A DNA stretch of 25,871 bases from contig CARMXJ010000019.1 in NCBI GenBank assembly GCA_949025205.1, positions 1 through 25,871 on the forward strand, given 5' to 3'. Position 1 is the stretch's first letter. Every line of letters starts with the position of its first letter. The translations under genes were made by a program, and so were the position numbers. Source of the stretch: an uncultured Bacilli bacterium (GTDB lineage: Bacteria; Bacillota_I; Bacilli_A; RF39; UBA660). Of this stretch, positions 1 to 6,040 are shown one piece after another. Under the pieces are notes generated by a model. The model was not told the origin of the DNA and made no database searches. It worked only from the letters and a program-made list of their open reading frames with translations.

Positions 1-116
1 TCAAAGAATTAAATAAAGTAATAGTTGATGAATTTATTGATAAGGTTTATGTTGGTGTTTATGATAAAGAAACGAAAACACGAGATATCGAAATAGAATG
101 GAACTTTGAATTTTAA
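1..116 (+). CDS. Large serine recombinase, C-terminal fragment (partial at window edge)
   Basis: The open frame enters from the left edge (codons in register from base 3) and stops at TAA 114-116. The visible tail contains VDEFIDKVYVGVYDKETKT followed by an alternating charged strand ending in WNFEF. This is the usual ending of clostridial-type large serine recombinases (DUF4368-like tail, TnpX/Tn1549-type family). Such enzymes insert and excise mobile elements. Only about 37 residues are visible, so the catalytic domain lies outside the window. The next gene starts 11 bases downstream, and its ribosome binding site AAGGAG overlaps this stop codon, so the two are probably co-transcribed. It is not the recombinase of the element at 3424-12624. 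Confidence 0.75.
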   Translation, partial: KELNKVIVDEFIDKVYVGVYDKETKTRDIEIEWNFEF

Positions 117-127
117 GGAGAGTAGTT

Positions 128-496
128 ATGATAGAAAAAGAAGTAGGATTTTTTGAAATTCCAAAAGAAGTAAAATGTTTTTTCAATAATGTATTTGAAT
201 TATACGAAATAAGAGAGCGAATTGGTGAATTTAAACAAATAAAATTTTATGTTTATGGCAACGACCATAATCCGCCTCATGTTCATGCAATATATGATAA
301 ATATTCAGTTTCTATATCACTTATTGATTATTCAGTGATTGCTGGGAATTTACCAAAGAAAAATCAGAATATAGCAGTAAGATGGGTAAAAGACAATATT
401 GATTATATAAGTGAACATTGGAATAATAAATCTTTAACTTCTATGTTACCATTAACAAAATCCATATTAGATTCAAAAGATACTATAAAAATATAA
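128..496 (+). CDS. DUF4160 domain protein
   Basis: A 122-residue protein. Residues 38-110 match the DUF4160 pattern: a strand (IKFYVYG), then NDHNPPHVHAIYDKY (His47, His51, His53), a central strand, GNLPKK, and a helix ending in a WVKDNIDYISEHWNN-like segment. DUF4160 genes are common on mobile elements and often sit beside a DUF2442 gene in toxin-antitoxin-like pairs. No DUF2442 partner is visible here. The biochemical role is unknown. The start is supported by AAGGAG eight bases before the ATG. Its position directly behind a recombinase tail suggests that it is cargo of a first mobile element whose right end lies near base 500. Confidence 0.8.
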   Translation: MIEKEVGFFEIPKEVKCFFNNVFELYEIRERIGEFKQIKFYVYGNDHNPPHVHAIYDKYSVSISLIDYSVIAGNLPKKNQNIAVRWVKDNIDYISEHWNNKSLTSMLPLTKSILDSKDTIKI

Positions 497-501
497 TAAA
501 A

Positions 502-1695
502 ATGATAATTTGGACTTTTCCGATTCCTGCACATGGAGGAACTGACCCTGGTACTATAGCGAATGGAATTACAGAAAAAGATTATACACTTAAGATAAGT
601 GAATATATGCATAAAAGGCTAAATGATTTAGGAATAGAAAATAGTATGTCTAGAACTGGAGATGAAACTTTAGGACCAGATGTTCGTCCTAGTAGGGTAC
701 AAAGTTTTTATGGACCTGGTAGTGACGTGATTGTTGTGTCTAATCATATAAATGCAGGAGGTGGAGACGGTGCAGAAGTAATCTATTCACTTCGTAATAG
801 TGACCGTTTATCAAGTATTATCAGTGACAATTTAAGTAAAGCTGGTCAAAATGTTCGCAAGTATTACCAAAGACGTTTACCAAGTAATCCGGATTTAGAT
901 TATTATTACATTCTTAGGGAAACTCCAAATAATGAATCTATTATAGTAGAATATGGGTTTGCAGATAGTACAGGTGATGATGTTAGTCAACTAAAAAATA
1001 ATTGGCAAGAATTAGCAGAGGCAGTAGTAAAATCACTTGCAGAGTATACTGGTGTACCTTATAAACCAGTAGTTACAGAAGGAACTTATGTTGTAAAAAG
1101 TGGAGATACTTTATGGAGTATTGCTAGAAACAATGGTTTAACCGTAGATGAACTAAAAAAATTAAATAATTTGACTTCAAATGCTTTGTCTATAGGTCAA
1201 GTTTTAAAAGTAAAAGAAGCTTCTACTGAACCTAAGGGTGATACCTATACGGTAAAAAGTGGAGATACGTTATACGGAATTTCTAGAATGTTTGGGTTAA
1301 CCGTAGATGAATTAAAAAATCTAAACAATTTAACATCTAATGCTTTATCTATAGGTCAAGTATTAAAGATAAGTGGATATACAGAACCATCTAGTACAAC
1401 TACTTATACAGTTAAGAGTGGCGATAGTTTATATAAAATTGCTAATCAATACAATACAACAGTAGATGAGTTAAAACGTCTTAATAATTTATCAAGTAAT
1501 TTATTAAGTATTGGGCAAAAACTAATTTTACCTAGTACAAACAGTACGCCAGAATATAAAACTTATACAGTTAAAAGTGGAGATACGTTATATGGTATTG
1601 CTAGGGACAATAATACAACAGTAACTGCTATACAAAGTTTGAATAATTTAGCAACAAGTAATTTATCTATAGGTCAAAAGTTATTAATACCTTAA
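502..1695 (+). CDS. N-acetylmuramoyl-L-alanine amidase (Amidase_3) with four LysM repeats
   Basis: Residues 5-185 form an Amidase_3 domain, a zinc enzyme that cuts the amide bond between muramic acid and the stem peptide. Predicted zinc ligands are His11 (AHGGTDPG), Glu25 (GITEKD) and His82 (VSNHINAG), and the catalytic acid is Glu150 (IVEYGF). Four LysM peptidoglycan-binding repeats follow at about 195-236, 247-288, 298-339 and 352-396, each beginning TYxVKSGDxLxxIA. No signal peptide is visible. The start is odd: there is no Shine-Dalgarno sequence or promoter, the ATG lies five bases after the DUF4160 stop, and the zinc-binding loop begins only ten residues in. The domain looks complete but lacks the usual first strand or leader. 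It may be released by lysis, as CwlC-type enzymes are, or its 5' end may have been replaced by insertion of the upstream element. Confidence 0.9.
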   Translation: MIIWTFPIPAHGGTDPGTIANGITEKDYTLKISEYMHKRLNDLGIENSMSRTGDETLGPDVRPSRVQSFYGPGSDVIVVSNHINAGGGDGAEVIYSLRNSDRLSSIISDNLSKAGQNVRKYYQRRLPSNPDLDYYYILRETPNNESIIVEYGFADSTGDDVSQLKNNWQELAEAVVKSLAEYTGVPYKPVVTEGTYVVKSGDTLWSIARNNGLTVDELKKLNNLTSNALSIGQVLKVKEASTEPKGDTYTVKSGDTLYGISRMFGLTVDELKNLNNLTSNALSIGQVLKISGYTEPSSTTTYTVKSGDSLYKIANQYNTTVDELKRLNNLSSNLLSIGQKLILPSTNSTPEYKTYTVKSGDTLYGIARDNNTTVTAIQSLNNLATSNLSIGQKLLIP

Positions 1696-1697
1696 AA

Positions 1698-1722
1698 GAT
1701 GCTTCTTAGGAAGTGTTTTTTT
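1698..1722 (+). terminator. Weak intrinsic terminator after the amidase gene
   Basis: A short hairpin (CTTC at 1702-1705, GAAG at 1710-1713, extended outward by G-T pairs) is followed by seven T residues (1716-1722), just after the amidase stop. The stem is weak. Confidence 0.5.
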
Positions 1723-1738
1723 AATCCTTTATTTATGA

Positions 1739-1744
1739 TACAAT
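1739..1744 (+). promoter_or_regulatory. Probable -10 box for the gene at 1767
   Basis: TACAAT lies 23 bases before the ATG at 1767, with GAGGGAG as the ribosome binding site between them. No convincing -35 hexamer is seen; the position 17 bases upstream falls in the T-run of the preceding terminator. Confidence 0.4.
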
Positions 1745-1766
1745 AAACAAAAGTGAGGGAGTTAAT

Positions 1767-2834
1767 ATGGATTTTGATTTGTTAAATAAAAAGTTAAGTG
1801 AATATATTATAAGTTCTAATAATGAAATTGAAAAACAAGAGTTAAGTGAAAGACATGAACAAGAGTTGTTTTATGCGTCTTATACTAAAGATAAAATTTT
1901 AGCTATGGATGAAGATGAGTTTTATGAATACATTCGTAATCTGTGGGCGATGGTTATTTGGGGAAATAAACATTATATTGTCAATAAGTATATAGAAGAT
2001 AATGGTTTTGATAATTTAAAAACACAATTGGTATATTTGCTATATGGAGAAGATTCTTTGGAAGTAAGATGGGATCATTTTAAAGAACAAATAAAAGGTT
2101 TTGGTCCTGCCATGATGAGTGAATTACTTTGTTATGTTTATCCTAATGATTGTATGATTTGGAATTCTACAGCCGTTAATGCCTATAAGATTTTAGGGGT
2201 AAAAGATATTCCAAATTATAATTATCAATTGACAGGGAAGAAATACTTAGAGATGACAGAGTATTCTAAAAAGATTCAACGTTTTCTTAATGAAAAAACA
2301 CAGGGAAATTACGATCTTTTATTTGTTGATTATTTCTTTTGGGATAGTTTACGTTTGGAAAAATCTGTAGAAGAACCATCTAAGAAAAAATTAGAAGTTT
2401 CTCAAGAGACGATAGCGAAGTCTTTACATACTGAATTAAAAGAAAAAATAAGAGATATTGGATTTTGGTTGGGCTTTGATTCAAATAATGAAGTGAAAAT
2501 TGGTACGGGTGCTGTTGTAGATGCAGTATGGGATTTTTCTATAAACAATATTGGTAAAGTTACATATGTTTTTGAAGTGCAAACAGGAGGAAGTATTGAT
2601 AGTTTAATCATGAATTTATTAAAAGCTTCTAAATATAAAAATGTACAAGGTATTATTGCAGTTTCCGATAGTATTCAGTTAGAAAAAATAAAAAAAGAAG
2701 CAGATGCTTTGTTTAAAGATAGTAACTTGAAAATTCAGTTTTGGGATCAAGATGATGTTTTAGCTGTGTATGATAAGTTACAATTTGTAAATGAAAATGT
2801 GAATAAGATTTTACATATTGAGGATTCATTGTAA
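1767..2834 (+). CDS. Predicted PD-(D/E)XK-like nuclease with helix-hairpin-helix-like N-terminal half
   Basis: A 355-residue protein I cannot assign to a named family. The N-terminal part is helical and includes a possible DNA-binding hairpin at about residues 108-124 (QIKGFGPAMMSELLCYVYP), followed by a segment reminiscent of DNA-glycosylase-like helical folds. The C-terminal part (about 215-340) fits a PD-(D/E)XK nuclease core: a helix, then GAVVDAVWDF (Asp252), a strand YVFEVQTGG (Glu270, with Gln272 in place of the usual Lys), then a helix and strand (GIIAVSD). The ExQ variant occurs in some active restriction-type nucleases but also in inactive relatives. It has its own ribosome binding site (GAGGGAG) and no methyltransferase neighbour. 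The assignment is inferred from motifs only; a repair or defence role is possible. Confidence 0.5.
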   Translation: MDFDLLNKKLSEYIISSNNEIEKQELSERHEQELFYASYTKDKILAMDEDEFYEYIRNLWAMVIWGNKHYIVNKYIEDNGFDNLKTQLVYLLYGEDSLEVRWDHFKEQIKGFGPAMMSELLCYVYPNDCMIWNSTAVNAYKILGVKDIPNYNYQLTGKKYLEMTEYSKKIQRFLNEKTQGNYDLLFVDYFFWDSLRLEKSVEEPSKKKLEVSQETIAKSLHTELKEKIRDIGFWLGFDSNNEVKIGTGAVVDAVWDFSINNIGKVTYVFEVQTGGSIDSLIMNLLKASKYKNVQGIIAVSDSIQLEKIKKEADALFKDSNLKIQFWDQDDVLAVYDKLQFVNENVNKILHIEDSL

Positions 2835-2835
2835 T

Positions 2836-2855
2836 AAAAAAAGCCTTAGTGGCTT
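2836..2855 (-). terminator. Intrinsic terminator of the SleB/CwlJ-type gene, probably bidirectional
   Basis: Read on the minus strand, AAGCC-ACTAA-GGCTT is followed by a run of T (plus-strand A-run 2836-2842). The hairpin overlaps the stop codon of the minus-strand gene at 2854. On the plus strand the same hairpin follows the stop at 2834. Confidence 0.7.
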
Positions 2856-3276
2856 AGTATAATTCTTGACAAGTACCAGGGTCAGGTCGATAGAAACAAT
2901 GATTTTTATAACTTCCTGCCAGGCTTTGATCATACCAAGTTTGCTGACAAGATGTGTTTTTTGCTGGGGCATAGAACCAAAGGGCGTGTGTAGCTGGATA
3001 ATAGTATTCTCCTCTTAAAACTCTTTCTGCTAGATTTTTTTCAAGAGTAGTTGGAGATGCTTGAAATAAGGAACCGTTAATTCCTGCAAATTGATTTTTT
3101 TGGTAGACTGCATCTGTTATACTTCTTACGTTTTTGAAAGTTAGACAGTTTGCAATACTTCTATTTACTACAACATTTCCTACCATAAGCATTCCTAAAT
3201 TTCCTTCTGCTAAAGCTTCAGCTCTCATAATTCTTGCTAATAAATCAAGTTCTTTTGTCGTATAATTAATTAGCAT
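2854..3276 (-). CDS. SleB/CwlJ-type cell wall hydrolase (Hydrolase_2 family)
   Basis: A 140-residue protein made almost entirely of the SleB/CwlJ (Hydrolase_2) domain. It shows LDLLARIMRAEALAEG with the conserved catalytic-site Glu, VGNVVVNR, a Phe-Ala-Gly motif (NQFAGI), and the A-LWFYAP region near the C-terminus. Family members act as lytic transglycosylases on spore cortex or vegetative wall peptidoglycan. No signal peptide is present, as in CwlJ. I chose ATG 3276 because AGGTG lies six bases upstream; the GTG at 3285 would overlap that ribosome binding site. It is convergent with the gene at 1767, and together with the LysM amidase gives this stretch a wall-remodelling character. A sporulation role is possible but not shown by the sequence. 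Confidence 0.85.
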   Translation of the reverse strand: MLINYTTKELDLLARIMRAEALAEGNLGMLMVGNVVVNRSIANCLTFKNVRSITDAVYQKNQFAGINGSLFQASPTTLEKNLAERVLRGEYYYPATHALWFYAPAKNTSCQQTWYDQSLAGSYKNHCFYRPDPGTCQELY

Positions 3277-3307
3277 ATATATCACCTAAGATATAGTATG
3301 AAAATAA

Positions 3308-3337
3308 TTGCTAATTGGTTAAAGTTTATGCTATACT
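3308..3337 (+). promoter_or_regulatory. Promoter of tRNA-Trp
   Basis: The -35 box TTGCTA (3308-3313) and the -10 box TATACT (3332-3337) are separated by 18 bases, with an extended TG one base before the -10. Transcription would start near 3344, 12 bases before the tRNA. Confidence 0.7.
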
Positions 3338-3355
3338 ATATTCAGTTCCAAATTT

Positions 3356-3429
3356 AGGGGATTAGTTAAATGGTATAATAGGAGTCTCCAAAACTTTAGT
3401 TGGGAGTTCGATTCTCTCATCCCCTGCCA
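3356..3429 (+). tRNA. tRNA-Trp (anticodon CCA)
   Basis: A complete cloverleaf can be drawn. The acceptor stem pairs AGGGGAT with ATCCCCT, with discriminator G and encoded CCA at 3427-3429. The D arm contains TGG. The anticodon stem pairs GGAGT with ACTTT around the loop CTCCAAA (anticodon CCA). The T stem pairs GGGAG with CTCTC around TTCGATT. The last six bases of the gene overlap the left 12-bp repeat of the integrative element, so the element sits in the 3' end of this gene without damaging it. Confidence 0.95.
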
Positions 3430-3435
3430 TGTGAA
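3424..3435 (+). repeat. Left attachment-site core of the integrative element (attL)
   Basis: CTGCCATGTGAA overlaps the tRNA-Trp 3' end and is repeated exactly at 12613-12624, in the last codons of the serine integrase. tRNA 3' ends are classic integration targets, although less usual for serine than for tyrosine integrases. Confidence 0.75.
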
Positions 3436-3504
3436 ACTAACACGAACTTTTACTACTTTGTAGGTGGGTTTGCTGTTAATATAAAGCTTGATAAACTCAA
3501 GTAA
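3436..3504 (+). other. Displaced C-terminal tail of the serine integrase (readable only in the excised circle)
   Basis: In the integrated state this is non-coding. If the two 12-bp repeats recombine, codon GAA 12622-12624 of the integrase is joined to ACT at 3436. The frame then stays open for 22 codons (beginning TNTNFYYFVGGF, ending in a Lys/Leu-rich stretch) to TAA at 3502-3504. A strong terminator begins two bases later. Stop plus terminator in the predicted frame suggests that this is the native 3' end of the integrase gene. Confidence 0.6.
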
Positions 3505-3505
3505 G

Positions 3506-3536
3506 AACGACTAGTTTTAAATAATTAGTCGTTTTT
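3506..3536 (+). terminator. Strong intrinsic terminator at the left end of the element
   Basis: An 8-bp perfect stem (AACGACTA 3506-3513 with TAGTCGTT 3526-3533) and a T-run ending the hairpin. In the integrated form it would stop tRNA-Trp transcription from running into the element. In the circle it lies immediately behind the integrase stop codon. Confidence 0.8.
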
Positions 3537-3622
3537 AAATTATATTTTAATTTGTATTAATAATTATATAAAATACTATGTTATATTAATTATAGATGTT
3601 AATTATTAATATGATTAATGGA

Positions 3623-3649
3623 ATATTTATGTACTTCGTACATAAATAT
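3623..3649. repeat. CTTCG-loop hairpin repeat, copy 1
   Basis: An 11-bp perfect stem (ATATTTATGTA / TACATAAATAT) around CTTCG, preceded by TTAATGG and followed by AAGAAAAAAG. The same design recurs at 7858, 7927 and 8145. It lies in an AT-rich gene-free stretch between the element's left terminator and the repressor gene. Confidence 0.75.
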
Positions 3650-3698
3650 AAGAAAAAAGTATAATAGTAACAAGTGAAAATGAATTTTGCTGATATAT

Positions 3699-3731
3699 GG
3701 CATAGTGGCATGGTAAAATTCCAATAATAAA
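3699..3731. repeat. GGCATAGTGGCAT box, copy A
   Basis: GGCATAGTGGCAT followed by GGTAAAATTCCAATAATAAA recurs, with few changes, at 8221-8252. Both copies lie about 50 bases after a CTTCG hairpin and directly beside a minus-strand terminator, so a module of roughly 130-145 bp has been duplicated. Confidence 0.7.
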
Positions 3732-3755
3732 GAGCTAGTACCACAACCCTAACTC
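3723..3755 (-). terminator. Intrinsic terminator of the XRE repressor gene
   Basis: On the minus strand a 7-bp stem (plus-strand arms 3732-3738 and 3749-3755, with one G-T pair) is followed by TTTATTATT. It starts five bases after the repressor stop codon. The terminator at 8246-8287 is its homologue, with the G-T pair at the equivalent place. Confidence 0.65.
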
Positions 3756-3760
3756 GTTTG

Positions 3761-4027
3761 TTATTTTTTAGTTTTTTCTTTCTTAAGTAGTGTATCTATA
3801 CTAACATCTAATGCAACTGAAATTTTATATAATGTATCAACGGAAAAATTATATGCCACCTTTTCACTTTCGATCTGTCTTATAAATTCGTGAGATAAAT
3901 CTACCATTTCTGATAATTCTTCTGAGGTAAGACCTCGTAGTTTTCTATATTTCTTAATGTTTCTACGAATGGTGTTGTATATATCTGCATCAAAGTTGAG
4001 TTTTTTAAGTGGTTTATTTAATCTCAT
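3761..4027 (-). CDS. XRE-family helix-turn-helix repressor
   Basis: A small 88-residue protein that is mostly one HTH_3/XRE domain. It has IRRNIKKYRKLRGLTSEELSEMVDL, turn and recognition helix (SHEFIRQIESEK), then the supporting helices ending in LYKISVALDVSIDTLLK. This fold binds operator DNA as a dimer, and many such small proteins control phage or integrative-element lytic and excision genes. I chose ATG 4027, six bases after AGGTG, rather than the TTG 30 bases upstream. The gene is divergent from the promoter at 4100 and lies next to two operator-like palindromes, so it most likely represses the rightward candidate RNA and PASTA transcription unit and possibly itself. Its 3' side carries module copy A. 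Confidence 0.88.
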   Translation of the reverse strand: MRLNKPLKKLNFDADIYNTIRRNIKKYRKLRGLTSEELSEMVDLSHEFIRQIESEKVAYNFSVDTLYKISVALDVSIDTLLKKEKTKK

Positions 4028-4035
4028 AGCAACAC

Positions 4036-4054
4036 CTCTACATTTATTGTAGAG
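4036..4054. promoter_or_regulatory. Operator-like perfect palindrome O1
   Basis: CTCTACA, a five-base spacer and TGTAGAG form a perfect 7-bp inverted repeat just upstream of the repressor start codon, suited to autoregulation. The half-site CTCTACA recurs at 4085-4091. Confidence 0.65.
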
Positions 4055-4072
4055 CAATGCCTAACAAAATAT

Positions 4073-4091
4073 TGTAAGGTATCTCTCTACA
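4073..4091. promoter_or_regulatory. Operator-like imperfect palindrome O2
   Basis: TGTAAGG, a five-base spacer and CTCTACA form an inverted repeat that is imperfect in the left half. It lies nine bases upstream of the rightward -35 box and shares the CTCTACA half-site with O1. Confidence 0.45.
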
Positions 4092-4099
4092 AAAAAGTA

Positions 4100-4129
4100 T
4101 TGACATTTTTTATATTTTTATGCTAAAAT
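4100..4129 (+). promoter_or_regulatory. Strong rightward promoter of the candidate RNA and PASTA transcription unit
   Basis: The -35 box is TTGACA (4100-4105) and the -10 box TAAAAT (4124-4129), with an 18-base spacer and extended TG at 4121-4122. Transcription is expected to start at about 4135-4137. Confidence 0.8.
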
Positions 4130-4134
4130 AATAT

Positions 4135-4245
4135 TGTCGGTGAGAAGTGCTAAAATCCGACATTGTAGTAAATGCTGGTGCAGTATGTAGTTAAGCCAAC
4201 ATTAAGCAGTATCGGAACACAGCAGTATCGTGTTCCTTTTGTTTT
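4135..4245 (+). ncRNA. Candidate small structured RNA or attenuating leader
   Basis: About 105-110 nt lie between a strong promoter and an intrinsic terminator, with no usable ORF. Visible pairings are TGTCGG (4135-4140) with CCGACA (4157-4162); AATGCTGG (4171-4178) with CCAACATT (4196-4203), with one mismatch; and the terminator stem GGAACAC (4214-4220) with GTGTTCC (4230-4236). AGCAGTATCG occurs twice (4205-4214 and 4221-4230), the second copy inside the terminator loop and stem, so alternative pairings are possible. It may be an independent sRNA or a leader controlling read-through into the PASTA gene that starts 28 bases later. I do not recognise a known RNA family. Confidence 0.55.
4214..4245 (+). 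terminator. Intrinsic terminator ending the candidate RNA
   Basis: A 7-bp stem GGAACAC/GTGTTCC with a nine-base loop, followed by TTTTGTTTT. It lies before the PASTA gene and in the same direction, so expression of that gene would need read-through or antitermination. Confidence 0.75.
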
Positions 4246-4272
4246 GTAGTAATATTAGAAAGAAGTGAAAAA

Positions 4273-5550
4273 ATGAAGATTAATCAAAATAAAAAAAAGG
4301 CTACTAATTTAGGTAATGTTATCATTTATATTGTGATAGTTGTTATAATTGGGTTAATATTTGTTGGTATTACAAGACTATTTTCGAATCCTAAAAAGGA
4401 AAAAGAAAAAGAATATGCAAGAATACATGCAATTAGTGATATAAGTCAAAATGATAAAGACATAAAAAGTTCATTAGGATGCAAAACTGACAGTGTAACA
4501 TCTGATGGAATTATATTAGTTAAGTGTACTGATTATGGAAATAATATATCAATACAATATGGTAGCAATGAAGTTTGGTATGGTTATTTGCCTAGTGATG
4601 ATGGTTTGTATTCATATTATATAGATAAAGACAAAAATATAGTATTGTCTATGCTAAGAAAAAAAGATGCTAATCAAAGTAATCATGATCAAACAAAAAA
4701 TAAAAAATTTTTAAAAAAATATGATATGTTAGAATATAATGGAAAAAAAGCATATATTACCTTTTTTGAAGGTGGAAAATGCTCTTTAGATTTTAGCGAA
4801 TTTGATAGTTATACTCGAAATGGAGATTTTGAAGTTAAATTTAATGATGGTAGTTGTACATATTGTGGAGATAATTTAGAAATAACTATTAATACAACAA
4901 ACGAATATGTAGTTGGTACTCGATACTATGACAGTTATTCTAAAACTAATAAAATTAATGTGATAAAAAACGATTATGTTATGAAAAAGGCAAAAATTCG
5001 TTTTGCAGAAGATTATAAAACTTTTGAATTTTTAGACGGGAAATTTATTGCCCAAACTTCTCCAATTTTCTTTCCTTATTATGATAGAGATCCAAATATG
5101 AACGATGATGATAGTTCCAATGAATGTAACAATGAAAATGCCAATATTACTATTGATAATTATGTAGGGAAAAATTATTTAGAAATTAAAGGTAAATTAG
5201 AGGCTCTTAAAATTAATGTTATTGTTGAAAAGAAAGATGTCAATAGCAGTGATGGAAGTAAATATGAAGAAGATAAAATTATTGAGCAATCAGTTAAAGC
5301 TGGTAAAAAATTATCTGAAGGCGATTCTATCATACTTTATATTCCAAATGTTATAGGTAAATATCCAGACTTTACCAATGGGAATTATACAATAGATGAT
5401 GTAATGAATTTTGCAAATAATAATAATATAATGTTGACAGTTACAAAAGAACAGTCCGAATTACCTAGTGGAACTATTATTTCTCAATCTAAAAAAGCAG
5501 GAGAAGAAGTGACGACTGGTGCTACATTAAAAATTACTGTTGCTGAATAA
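4273..5550 (+). CDS. Single-pass membrane protein with two C-terminal PASTA domains
   Basis: A 425-residue protein. Residues 1-13 are basic and Lys-rich, and 14-36 form a hydrophobic helix (GNVIIYIVIVVIIGLIFVGI), giving an N-in membrane anchor. A charged linker and a region of about 230 residues with several Cys, which I do not recognise, follow. At about 292-359 and 360-425 are two PASTA-type repeats, seen as VGKNYLEIKGKLEALKINV...IIEQSVKAGKKLSEGDSI and IGKYPDF...IISQSKKAGEEVTTGATLKITV. PASTA domains bind muropeptides or act as spacers in penicillin-binding proteins and Ser/Thr kinases. There is no kinase or transpeptidase domain here, so this is a free-standing anchor-PASTA protein carried by a mobile element. 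The ribosome binding site is modest (AGAAAGAAGTG). Confidence 0.75.
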   Translation: MKINQNKKKATNLGNVIIYIVIVVIIGLIFVGITRLFSNPKKEKEKEYARIHAISDISQNDKDIKSSLGCKTDSVTSDGIILVKCTDYGNNISIQYGSNEVWYGYLPSDDGLYSYYIDKDKNIVLSMLRKKDANQSNHDQTKNKKFLKKYDMLEYNGKKAYITFFEGGKCSLDFSEFDSYTRNGDFEVKFNDGSCTYCGDNLEITINTTNEYVVGTRYYDSYSKTNKINVIKNDYVMKKAKIRFAEDYKTFEFLDGKFIAQTSPIFFPYYDRDPNMNDDDSSNECNNENANITIDNYVGKNYLEIKGKLEALKINVIVEKKDVNSSDGSKYEEDKIIEQSVKAGKKLSEGDSIILYIPNVIGKYPDFTNGNYTIDDVMNFANNNNIMLTVTKEQSELPSGTIISQSKKAGEEVTTGATLKITVAE

Positions 5551-5578
5551 TAAAAAATTGTTAAGTATTTAAACTTAG

Positions 5579-5608
5579 CCCATAGTCCTACTTGGATAAT
5601 GGGTTTTT
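5579..5608 (+). terminator. Intrinsic terminator after the PASTA gene
   Basis: The arms CCCATAGTCC (5579-5588) and GGATAATGGG (5594-5603) pair with one A-A mismatch and one G-T pair, followed by TTTTT. The downstream SSB operon therefore probably needs its own promoter. Confidence 0.75.
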
Positions 5609-5655
5609 ATTTTGTATTACAACTTAAAAAAATGATTATGGTATTTTATTATTAG

Positions 5656-5684
5656 AGTGCTAGTATAGTCTAAATACTATCACT
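5656..5684. promoter_or_regulatory. Dyad symmetry upstream of the SSB-nuclease-peptidase operon
   Basis: AGTG-C-TAGTAT, a seven-base loop, then ATACTA-T-CACT. It lies 28 bases before the SSB start and overlaps a possible -10 box (TATAGT, 5664-5669). It could be an operator or a leader hairpin. No good -35 box is visible. Confidence 0.4.
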
Positions 5685-5711
5685 TAATAAAATAAAGAAA
5701 GAAGGTAAAAT

Positions 5712-6023
5712 ATGCTTAATAATGTTGTGTTAGTTGGCAGAATAACTAACGATATTGAGAAAATTGAAAATGAAGAAAAGACTTCATATAGATTAATGTT
5801 AAAAATTAGTCGTAGCTTTAAAAACGAAAATGGAGAATATGAAACTGATATTGTTCCTATTGAGTTAATGAGTTATATAGGAAGCAATGTACTTCAATAT
5901 TGTGAAAAAGGCGATATTATAGGTGCTAAAGGCAGAATACAAAGTAATGAAAACGGAATATCTGTAATAGCTGAAAGAATAACATTCTTATCAAATAATA
6001 AAAAGCTAGTAAATCAAAATTAG
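5712..6023 (+). CDS. ssb: Single-stranded DNA-binding protein (SSB/OB-fold), short form
   Basis: A 103-residue OB-fold protein. The N-terminus MLNNVVLVGRITNDIE is the standard SSB opening, followed by strands SYRLMLKISRSFKNENGEYETDIVPIEL, then YCEKGDIIGAKGRIQ and ISVIAERITFL. It covers only the DNA-binding fold. The glycine-rich linker and the acidic C-terminal tip (DDDIPF type) that recruits replication partners are absent, and the protein ends in NNKKLVNQN. It probably coats ssDNA during element replication or processing without binding the host SSB interactome. It is first in a tight operon with the beta-CASP and ClpP genes (gaps of 17 and 15 bases); the ribosome binding site is GAAGG. Confidence 0.88.
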   Translation: MLNNVVLVGRITNDIEKIENEEKTSYRLMLKISRSFKNENGEYETDIVPIELMSYIGSNVLQYCEKGDIIGAKGRIQSNENGISVIAERITFLSNNKKLVNQN

Positions 6024-6040
6024 AAAGGAATGTTACACTT

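Noticed and set aside
1767..2834. Restriction-modification system
   Set aside because: No methyltransferase or specificity gene is present in the neighbourhood.
3699..3755. tRNA-like look of GGCATAGTGGCATGGTA
   Set aside because: The stretch resembles a D-arm, but no anticodon arm, T arm or acceptor pairing can be drawn. The flanking structure is better explained as a minus-strand terminator.
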